Assembly: GCA_964429075.1 (NCBI GenBank)
Contig: CAYSBA010000007.1
Span: 1-13,067 of the forward strand
Source: CAYSBA01 sp964429075 [NCBI: uncultured bacterium]
Lineage (GTDB): Bacteria; CAYSBA01
Reading direction: 5' to 3'
Length of the DNA stretch: 13,067 nt
The notes beneath the pieces are model-generated. The model was not told the origin of the DNA. It made no database searches and was given only the letters and a program-made list of their open reading frames with translations. Made by a program: the position numbers and the translations under genes. Shown in pieces: positions 7,446 through 13,067 of the stretch. How positions within the stretch are numbered: position 1 is the first letter of the stretch; each line of letters starts with the position of its first letter.

Positions 7446-8087
7446 TCAGTTCTCCTTTTTCTCTTTGGTCTTTTCTTCCTGTGTCTCAGGCTCTTCTGTC
7501 TCTTCTGTCTCAGGCTCTTCCGTCTCCGGAGCAAGGATGTTTATCACCGGGAAATTTGTCTCATATACAAGTTCTACACCTTCTGGTGCTTCAATGTCTG
7601 CAATATGTACAACATCGCCGATATCAAGATTGCTGACATCATAATGAATGGCCTCAGGGATCTGATCTATCTTACCAAAAACAGTAAGGTGCTCTCTAAG
7701 GACCTGCAAAACACCACCTTTTTTAACTCCCTCAGGTGTGCCCTCAATAATCAAAGGACACTCAACCTCCAAAGGCTTTTCTCTATCCACCCTCATAAAT
7801 TCTACATCAAGAAGATCATATTTAATCGGCTCTACCTGATAATCCCTCAGGACCACAAGTTCGTTTCGTTTCCCACCGTTGTTTCTTACAGACATCTCTA
7901 CAAAGACCACTTTCTTTTTTGTAGTCTTTATTATATTTATGGCATCGTGCTGATCCATCTGTATTGGTATGGGCTCATCGTTCCCACCATATATTACCCC
8001 CGGGATGAGCTTCTGTGCCCTGAGTTTGCGTGCAACTCCCTTTCCTGATTTATCTCTCTTTTTAACCTCAACAAAGATCTTTTCCAT
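7446..8087 (-). CDS. rplY: Ribosomal protein bL25, long CTC/TL5 form
   Basis: bL25 binds 5S rRNA in the large ribosomal subunit. The N-terminal 5S-binding domain is clear (KKRDKSGKGVARKLRAQKL, then IPGVIYGG at 29-36). It is followed by the extra C-terminal beta domain of the long TL5/CTC type (about 100-185), so the 213 residues exceed the short E. coli form (94). The protein ends in an acidic low-complexity tail made of two copies of an 8-residue unit (ETEEPETE, ETEEPETQ) plus KTKEKKEN. The start at 8087 has AAGGAG five bases upstream, and this site overlaps the stop codon of prs. The position between prs and pth is the usual one for this gene in many bacteria. Confidence 0.95.
   Translation of the reverse strand: MEKIFVEVKKRDKSGKGVARKLRAQKLIPGVIYGGNDEPIPIQMDQHDAINIIKTTKKKVVFVEMSVRNNGGKRNELVVLRDYQVEPIKYDLLDVEFMRVDREKPLEVECPLIIEGTPEGVKKGGVLQVLREHLTVFGKIDQIPEAIHYDVSNLDIGDVVHIADIEAPEGVELVYETNFPVINILAPETEEPETEETEEPETQEEKTKEKKEN
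7482..7526. repeat. 24-bp period tandem repeat coding for the L25 acidic tail
   Basis: Plus strand TGTCTCAGGCTCTTC occurs at 7482-7496 and again at 7506-7520. Extended to 21 bases (7482-7502 and 7506-7526), the copies differ at one position. The 24-base period is exactly eight codons, so length changes by slippage would keep the rplY frame. Confidence 0.8.
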
Positions 8088-8098
8088 CTCTTACTCCT

Positions 8099-9028
8099 TC
8101 AAACAAAAAGTGAACTAACAGAGTAGTTATTGTGTATATTTATAATTGCCTTTGCAATCAAGTCTGCAAGACTCAGCTGTATAATCTTGCTACATTCCTT
8201 TGCTGCTCCTCTTAAAGGAATTGTATTTGATACAACCAATGCCTTCATATTTGAATTCTCTATTCTCTCAATTGCAGGACCGCTCAAGACCGGATGTACA
8301 CAGTAGGCAAAGACTTCAGTTGCTCCCTTTTCATATAAAAGATCTACCGCCTGAGTAACCGTACCTGCTGTGTCGATTAGATCATCAAGAATTATGGCCT
8401 TTTTCCCTTTAACATCACCAATAAGATTCATTATCTTGGATTCATTGGGTTTCGGACGTCTCTTGTCTATAATTGCAAGTGGACAGCCAAGCCTCTTAGA
8501 GTATGCCCTTGCACGCTCAACACCTCCAGCATCAGGTGCAATAATTACGATATCATCTCCAACTCGCTTTTTTATGTCATTTAGAAAAACAGGTGCAGCA
8601 TAAAGATGATCAAAGGGTATGTTAAAAAAACCCTGTATCTGACCGGCATGAAGATCTATGGATAGCACCCTCGATGCGCCGGCGACTGTTATTAAATCTG
8701 CCATCAACTTTGCCGAGATTGGTGCACGTGGTGCAACCTTTCTATCCTGCCTGCCATAACCGTAATATGGTATAACTGCAACCACCCTCCCTGCACTTGC
8801 CCTCTTGAGCGCATCCAACAATACAAGTAGCTCCATAATATAGTCGTTTGAATAGGTGGATTGTATCAAAAAGACATCCTTGCCTCTTACATTCTCAAGG
8901 ATTTCGACCTGGACCTCACCATCACTAAATCTATTGACCTTTGCATCGAGGAGTTTTCTCCCAATATGATCTGCAACCTCTTCTGCAAGGTCCCTGTTGG
9001 AGTTTCCACTAATAATTACAAGCTCCAT
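8099..9028 (-). CDS. prs: Ribose-phosphate pyrophosphokinase (PRPP synthase)
   Basis: Prs transfers the beta,gamma-pyrophosphate of ATP to ribose 5-phosphate, giving PRPP for nucleotides, His and Trp. It is a class I enzyme of 309 residues, the usual length. Motifs: N-terminal [18 protein letters not shown], the flexible-loop segment [21 protein letters not shown], and the PRPP-binding loop DDLIDTAGT (canonical DDMIDTAGT). The frame is open up to 9091, but those extra 21 residues are a reading of tRNA-Gln and its trailer. The family start [10 protein letters not shown] at 9028 has AGAGG six bases upstream and is chosen here. The start lies 24 bases after the tRNA, so cutting at the tRNA 3' end would give prs a short leader carrying its ribosome site. 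The stop codon overlaps the rplY ribosome site. Confidence 0.96.
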   Translation of the reverse strand: MELVIISGNSNRDLAEEVADHIGRKLLDAKVNRFSDGEVQVEILENVRGKDVFLIQSTYSNDYIMELLVLLDALKRASAGRVVAVIPYYGYGRQDRKVAPRAPISAKLMADLITVAGASRVLSIDLHAGQIQGFFNIPFDHLYAAPVFLNDIKKRVGDDIVIIAPDAGGVERARAYSKRLGCPLAIIDKRRPKPNESKIMNLIGDVKGKKAIILDDLIDTAGTVTQAVDLLYEKGATEVFAYCVHPVLSGPAIERIENSNMKALVVSNTIPLRGAAKECSKIIQLSLADLIAKAIINIHNNYSVSSLFV

Positions 9029-9041
9029 AGATTGCCTCTTA

Positions 9042-9986
9042 CTATTCACCTGCTGGGGCGGGAGGATTCGAACCTCCATTGCAGGGACCAAAACCCTGTG
9101 TCCTGCCTTTAGACGACACCCCAGAAAATATCTTCACAGCATAAAATTTAAAATCGCAAAAGGCATTTTTCAGCTTCAGTATTGCACTATTGATTAGCCC
9201 CTCTTCTTTAAAAATACCAAATACTGCACTGCCACTACCTGATAATGATGCATAAATAGCACCCTCATCAATTAAAGCGTTTAAAAACCGCTCAAATATA
9301 GGGGATACCCTCTTTAAGACCTGCCAAAAATCGTTATGCATCCCGGTTCCCAGCGAAGATAAAAACCTGTAAAAATTGATGGAGTCTTTAACATAAGGCT
9401 GTTTCCTTGTCAAACCAGCAACATCGCGCCTATCAAGAAGCTCATATGCATCCTTGGTTGACACACTCAAAGGTGGAATACCGATTAAAAAATATGGCCT
9501 GGTTTCAACCTCGATAGGCCTTACCCTATCGCCAATTCCAGAAACAATAGAGGGAGTGTTGTATAAAAAAAAGGGTACATCCGATCCAACGCTATAAACA
9601 AGACTCATAAGATCTATATCATCAATCTTTTTCCCTGCGTATTTTAACACCCATTTTATCACTTCTGCTGCATCACTGCTTGCACCTCCAAGGCCACTTT
9701 CTGCGGGAATGTATTTTTTTACCCTGATCTTTAGCGGTGGGAAATCTATACCCATATCTCTAAGGAAATGTATTGCCCTGATAACCGTATTATCAGATTT
9801 TGAGATCTCTTTTATGTTTTCAAATTCAACTGTATCATCACATAGAGAATTGTCTGTCTCAATATAGATTTTATCGACAAGGGTTATGGGAACAATCAGA
9901 CTGTGTACTGGATGATAACCATCTTTTCTTTTTCTCCCTACATAAAGATATATATTTAACTTTGCAGGTGCCTTTAGCTCAATCAT
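9042..9986 (-). CDS. ispE: 4-diphosphocytidyl-2-C-methyl-D-erythritol kinase
   Basis: IspE phosphorylates CDP-ME in the MEP (non-mevalonate) pathway to isoprenoids. GHMP-kinase motifs are clear: [11 protein letters not shown] (7-17, with K9 and N11), [10 protein letters not shown], the ATP loop [14 protein letters not shown] (94-107), [10 protein letters not shown] (132-141, with D136) and [13 protein letters not shown] (247-259). The frame is 314 residues, longer than usual for the family. Recognisable family sequence ends near residue 287 (VKIF). Residues 288 onward are encoded by the tRNA-Gln gene and trailer; there is no stop in frame before TAG at 9042-9044, which lies past the tRNA 3' end. 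ATG at 9986 gives the standard start, but no good ribosome site is seen; it follows the glycerol-3-phosphate dehydrogenase gene after 15 bases, suggesting coupling. Confidence 0.95.
   Translation of the reverse strand: MIELKAPAKLNIYLYVGRKRKDGYHPVHSLIVPITLVDKIYIETDNSLCDDTVEFENIKEISKSDNTVIRAIHFLRDMGIDFPPLKIRVKKYIPAESGLGGASSDAAEVIKWVLKYAGKKIDDIDLMSLVYSVGSDVPFFLYNTPSIVSGIGDRVRPIEVETRPYFLIGIPPLSVSTKDAYELLDRRDVAGLTRKQPYVKDSINFYRFLSSLGTGMHNDFWQVLKRVSPIFERFLNALIDEGAIYASLSGSGSAVFGIFKEEGLINSAILKLKNAFCDFKFYAVKIFSGVSSKGRTQGFGPCNGGSNPPAPAGE
9053..9123 (-). tRNA. tRNA-Gln (anticodon TTG)
   Basis: A full cloverleaf of 71 nt can be folded on the minus strand. The 7-bp acceptor stem pairs TGGGGTG with CGCCCCA (one T-G pair). 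A short D arm follows. The anticodon stem CAGGG/CCCTG encloses TTTTGGT, giving anticodon TTG; the variable loop is 4 nt; the T arm is GGAGG-TTCGAAT-CCTCC. Discriminator G73 and the weak U1-A72 pair are known glutamine identity features. The encoded 3' end continues CAG, so the terminal CCA is not encoded and must be added enzymatically. The whole gene lies within the open frame of ispE and within the spurious 5' extension of prs. The order ispE, tRNA-Gln, prs is a familiar one. Confidence 0.97.
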
Positions 9987-10001
9987 TTCAGAACAACCAT
10001 A

Positions 10002-11618
10002 TCACAGGGTCTTTCTTCTATATGCCTCAATCAGACTCGATAATGTTGGCTCCACATGTTTTAATAATCTCTGTTTATGCTCAAAATATGCTTCAAGCTG
10101 TCTTTCAACATCACTCCAGCCCATACCAAGCTCATCTGCAAGTATTCCCATAGCTTCAACACTGCATCGTCCACCAACACATCTTTTCTTACAGAGCCCT
10201 GTTCTTCTTTCAACATCATCAAGCGTCATTGCCATCTCTTTTCTTATGACATAGCGTATCTCAGCCTCAGTTACCATAGAACCTGCACATATAATTCGCC
10301 TGTAAACAGGATTCCGATGCATTAACGCTACAATGTCTTTCAATCTGCATCCATATCTTCTGTAAAGTGACATAAAAATATGATCAGGGCATCTGATACT
10401 CTCTCTTTTAATCTCTTCTTCAGAGCCAGGCAGTGGTGTGATATGGGTGGTACAAACTGCATTTTTCCGCAATCGTTTAGTTATTATATTGGAAATCTCC
10501 TCTGCGACCAGCCTGAAACTTGCAAGTTTTCCACCTATTATTGAATAAATTCCTGATATCCCATCGGTCTCTTCATGATCTATGATTTTATGATCCCTTG
10601 TAAGATCATCTTCATACTTTCCATATTCATAAATAGTTGGTCTTATACCGACCCTTACACCACAGGGTTTGATCCTATCAAAGATTGATGTAATCCGTCT
10701 TGCAGCTGTAAGCAGGTATTCAACCTCATCTTCAAGCACCCTGACCTCGTCAGGAGAACCAAAGTAGTCATCATCGGTTGTTCCAATAAAGGTATTTGTA
10801 CCGTGTGGCATAATAAACACATTCCTTCCATCAAGGGCTTGAAAGATCACTCCATAATCGGTTATCCTTCCTTCATATACAAGATGGATGCCCTTGGCAG
10901 GCCTGATTTTTACAGATATCCCTGCAAGCTTTGAAAGATTAGAAGACCATGCACCTGTTGCATTAACAATAAAAGATGAATGGTATATTGAGATTTGACC
11001 ATTTAGTCTGTTTATCACCTTTACTCCAGCTATCCTGCCTGCAGCATCTTTTATAAAATCGATAACCTCTGTATGATTTAATATTTTTGCACCATTCTCC
11101 CTGGCACTCATTGCATTTAACCATGTCAATCTCGCATCATCAATACCCCACTCATCCATGGTTACCGCACCCCTGTACTGATCCACATTTATCCAGGGTA
11201 AAACCCTCTTTAAATCGTCCCTGTTAAGCCGGGTATGTTTTTTACCTCCCTTTAATGTCTGATATTTATCGTAGGCAGTAAAGTAGGCCTCCAAAAGTTC
11301 GAGATAGATAGCAGATCTTTTTCTATTTGCTTCTACAGGATAGACAAAGGGGATCCTGAAAATTAGATGCCTTGCAATATCCTTTACCCATCCACCATCT
11401 CTGCTTGATTTTTCTGTTGTATCAGGATCGTGGAGAAGATATCTGAGCCCACCGTGGATCATACCACTCGAGTTACCGCTGGCCCCAAAGGCAAAGTCGT
11501 GTTTTTCAATAAGGAGTACCTTAAAACCTCTTAATGAGAGATCTCTCGCAATGCCACAACCATTGATCCCTCCGCCAATTACGATTACATCAAATTTTGA
11601 AGATGTACTTTTGTCCAT
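10002..11618 (-). CDS. FAD-dependent glycerol-3-phosphate dehydrogenase (GlpA/GlpD type)
   Basis: It oxidises glycerol 3-phosphate to dihydroxyacetone phosphate and passes electrons to the membrane quinone pool or a partner subunit. The 538-residue protein begins with an FAD Rossmann motif (VIVIGGGINGCGIARDL, 11-27), then GASGNSSGMIHGGLRYL and later FIGTTDDDY, all typical of the GlpA/GlpD family. The C-terminal part has TLDDVERRT followed by a Cys cluster: C444, C476, C480 and C485. CVGGRC resembles the CQGGxC of the BFD-like [2Fe-2S] domain of anaerobic GlpA, but the usual CxC before it is only C444-A-G. No glpB or glpC is adjacent, so I leave the symbol open. Its ATG shares one base with the fadL-like stop (TAATG) and has no Shine-Dalgarno site, indicating translational coupling. 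Confidence 0.92.
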   Translation of the reverse strand: MDKSTSSKFDVIVIGGGINGCGIARDLSLRGFKVLLIEKHDFAFGASGNSSGMIHGGLRYLLHDPDTTEKSSRDGGWVKDIARHLIFRIPFVYPVEANRKRSAIYLELLEAYFTAYDKYQTLKGGKKHTRLNRDDLKRVLPWINVDQYRGAVTMDEWGIDDARLTWLNAMSARENGAKILNHTEVIDFIKDAAGRIAGVKVINRLNGQISIYHSSFIVNATGAWSSNLSKLAGISVKIRPAKGIHLVYEGRITDYGVIFQALDGRNVFIMPHGTNTFIGTTDDDYFGSPDEVRVLEDEVEYLLTAARRITSIFDRIKPCGVRVGIRPTIYEYGKYEDDLTRDHKIIDHEETDGISGIYSIIGGKLASFRLVAEEISNIITKRLRKNAVCTTHITPLPGSEEEIKRESIRCPDHIFMSLYRRYGCRLKDIVALMHRNPVYRRIICAGSMVTEAEIRYVIRKEMAMTLDDVERRTGLCKKRCVGGRCSVEAMGILADELGMGWSDVERQLEAYFEHKQRLLKHVEPTLSSLIEAYRRKTL

Positions 11619-12883
11619 TAAAATTCGTAAGTTATGTCAAGACCAAAAAGATGTGCAGTTATCCTCGCATCACCGCCGAGCACTGCTTTTTTATAACTTT
11701 CGTCTGTTCTATAGGCCTCATTCAAAATATCAGGATTTGTTATAGTCCTTTTGTTGTTTACCACATAGAAATAAAAGCCATCTATTCTTAAATGACCGAA
11801 CCTATAGCCGATACCGAAGGAAGGTCCCCTCTTGATGCTCTCTGGTAGGGACATATCAACAGACTCATCGGGAACCGGTGTGGAATCCATCAAAAAGCCA
11901 CCCCTTAAGTAGAGTTTATTCTGTATTGTATATTCTGCACCCAATCTTATAGTCCAGTTGTTATGCCAGTTTTTGTTGAGAGTAAGTGAGGTTTGACCTC
12001 CAAGCTCCTTGTCAAAGGATAGCTCAATAGTGTTATAACTCTCCCATCTTGTATAGGAGAAGCTCATCTCCACAACTAAGTTTTTGATACCACTATAGCC
12101 TATACCAACATTGATTGAATCAGGAAGTGTAATCTTTGTTGTAGCACCTGTAGGTTCTATACCAAGTTCGGTAGTATTCCCTGTTTCACTATCGATGGTA
12201 TATAGATCTACCTTCCCAGTTACATTAACCGGCATCTTTGCCTTATAATTTATACCTATTAAAAGGTCTTTTATTGGGGAGGCCAACACACCAAAAGACA
12301 TAAACAGAGACTTACCATCTCCAGAAAGTGACTCAAGTAGCTGACCATTTTTGAGTTCAAAGGCAGCATTAAAAAAACCAATTCCGAAACAAGCCCCCAA
12401 GGATAGGCTGTCTTTTAACAGTTCATAAGATGCAGCAGCAGCAACAACTGGCATCTCAACAGAGGTATTCCCATTGACATAGGGTGTCTTATAGTTCCAT
12501 TTAGAACCAAGTCCGTAGGGTACGAAAAAACCTGCACCAACTACAAGGGGAATAGAATTAACCGGGTAGGCAACATAGAGATGGGGTGGATAAAAGATTT
12601 GAGATTCTGTTTTATCTGTTACACCATCTGGTCTGTTATAGGTAATATCTGGAAAGATCAGAGTAAGCCCAAGATCGACATTGGTCTTTGTGTTGTTACT
12701 CAAACTGGCGGGGTTATAAAATAGGGCTGAAGCATCCTGTGATACAGCGTAGTTTGAGCCACCCATCGCAACCCCCCTTGAACTATGCTCTGTGAGGGAA
12801 AATCCACCTGCAAAGACTGTTTTTACAGAAATACCAAAAAATAATATCATCGCACATAAAGAAAACAAAATCTTTTTAACCAT
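11618..12883 (-). CDS. FadL/OmpP1/TodX-family outer-membrane transport protein
   Basis: This family forms 14-strand outer-membrane barrels that take up hydrophobic compounds such as long-chain fatty acids or aromatics. A signal peptide is evident: MVKK, a hydrophobic core and cleavage after VFA (residue 25). The mature start GGFSLTEHSSRGVAMGGS followed by ALFYNPASLS, with the conserved NPA, is the family hallmark. The rest is beta-rich with many aromatic residues. It ends ITYEF, with the terminal Phe used for barrel assembly. At 421 residues it is of normal size. GGAGG lies 4 bases before the ATG at 12883. It is directly coupled to the glycerol-3-phosphate dehydrogenase gene, which suggests joint use of lipids or glycerol compounds; the substrate cannot be read from the sequence. 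Confidence 0.9.
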   Translation of the reverse strand: MVKKILFSLCAMILFFGISVKTVFAGGFSLTEHSSRGVAMGGSNYAVSQDASALFYNPASLSNNTKTNVDLGLTLIFPDITYNRPDGVTDKTESQIFYPPHLYVAYPVNSIPLVVGAGFFVPYGLGSKWNYKTPYVNGNTSVEMPVVAAAASYELLKDSLSLGACFGIGFFNAAFELKNGQLLESLSGDGKSLFMSFGVLASPIKDLLIGINYKAKMPVNVTGKVDLYTIDSETGNTTELGIEPTGATTKITLPDSINVGIGYSGIKNLVVEMSFSYTRWESYNTIELSFDKELGGQTSLTLNKNWHNNWTIRLGAEYTIQNKLYLRGGFLMDSTPVPDESVDMSLPESIKRGPSFGIGYRFGHLRIDGFYFYVVNNKRTITNPDILNEAYRTDESYKKAVLGGDARITAHLFGLDITYEF

Positions 12884-13013
12884 AAGACCTCCTTTGAAAT
12901 TGCTTATCAGCTACAATATAATCCCCATTAAGTCAAATCGATATCTTAAAGGGTATAATGTTTGATCATCTATTAGATGCTGTTTTTAAAAAAGAATCAT
13001 TTTTTTACATTGC
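12884..13013. promoter_or_regulatory. AT-rich upstream region of the fadL-like gene
   Basis: These 130 bases hold the strong ribosome site AAAGGAGG (12888-12895) and probably the promoter of the operon. On the minus strand TTGACT and TATATT occur, but only 10 bases apart; TTGACT followed 17 bases later by TAGCTG is correctly spaced but has a poor -10. On the plus strand TATAAT (12954-12959) has no fitting -35 partner. A weak AT-only hairpin (AAAAAA/TTTTTT, about 12988-13006) could end the gene upstream. No single promoter can be chosen. Confidence 0.4.
12967..12979. repeat. Inverted repeat CATCTA-T-TAGATG, possible operator
   Basis: Two perfect 6-base arms surround a single central base, about 84-96 bases upstream of the fadL-like ATG. 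The symmetry would suit a dimeric regulator. No regulator gene lies in the window to support this. Confidence 0.3.
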
Positions 13014-13067
13014 TTAATATCTCTTTAAGAAATCTATTACTTTTTTAGTTTTAGCTACATTAAGAGG
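13014..13067 (-). CDS. Possible C-terminal end of an upstream minus-strand gene
   Basis: At the right edge one minus-strand frame is open for 17 codons and ends in TAA at 13014-13016, reading PLNVAKTKKVIDFLKRY. The other two minus frames are closed within a few codons and the plus strand has many stops. The amphipathic, Lys-rich end looks protein-like, but an opening this short can arise by chance. No family can be named. Confidence 0.3.
   Translation of the reverse strand, partial: PLNVAKTKKVIDFLKRY

Noticed and set aside
7605-8048. Plus-strand 147-codon open frame opposite rplY
   Set aside because: It is antisense to a clear L25 gene, has low-complexity Tyr/Ile-rich composition and no recognisable domain.
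9029-9091. N-terminal extension of prs (open frame to 9091)
   Set aside because: The extra 21 codons are the T arm, acceptor end and trailer of tRNA-Gln read as protein; the family start and ribosome site fit 9028.
9053-9123. tRNA-Gln as an integration site for a mobile element
   Set aside because: Both sides are intact housekeeping genes in a familiar order; no integrase and no repeated tRNA 3' fragment was seen.
12958-13020. Plus-strand short frame (MFDHLLDAVFKKESFFYIA) after AAAGGG
   Set aside because: Only 19 codons in AT-rich upstream DNA; the apparent ribosome site overlaps a TATAAT-like string and nothing else supports it.

Overview
The window is an A+T-rich, tightly packed bacterial chromosome segment. 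Ten complete protein genes and one tRNA gene lie on the minus strand and are transcribed right to left. A cut-off gene on the plus strand enters from the left edge. The organism has an outer membrane, shown by a FadL-type barrel with a signal peptide and a terminal Phe. The run ispE, tRNA-Gln, prs, rplY, pth is one I know from Desulfobacterota (Geobacter-like) and related diderm anaerobes. A K+-dependent pyrophosphatase and a GlpA-like dehydrogenase with a cysteine-rich tail also suggest an anaerobe. The phylum is an inference only.

Layout in the order of transcription (right to left): about 180 bases of AT-rich upstream DNA, possibly with the tail of another minus-strand gene at the edge; fadL-like outer-membrane transporter; FAD glycerol-3-phosphate dehydrogenase (joined by TAATG); ispE; tRNA-Gln(TTG), lying inside the 3' end of the ispE reading frame; prs; rplY (L25, long form); pth; hppA (joined to pth by ATGA); a divergent EF-G-like GTPase with its own likely promoter; a protein with two nitroreductase-like halves; and mazG. 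MazG converges on, and overlaps, the last codons of a plus-strand gene whose 62-residue fragment looks like phosphatidylglycerophosphatase A (pgpA).

Gaps between genes are mostly 0 to 35 bases. I see no strong intrinsic terminator, so the region could be one long transcription unit with at least one internal start. The functions are core housekeeping: translation (tRNA-Gln, L25, Pth, EF-G-like), precursor supply (PRPP, isoprenoids), lipid and glycerol metabolism (FadL, GlpA/D, PgpA) and pyrophosphate handling (MazG releases PPi, HppA uses it to pump ions).

I found no mobile element, CRISPR array or defence island, and no clear new system. The points most worth a second look are the ispE frame running through the whole tRNA, the tandem nitroreductase-like protein, the altered switch motifs of the EF-G-like protein and the changed Fe-S motif of the dehydrogenase.
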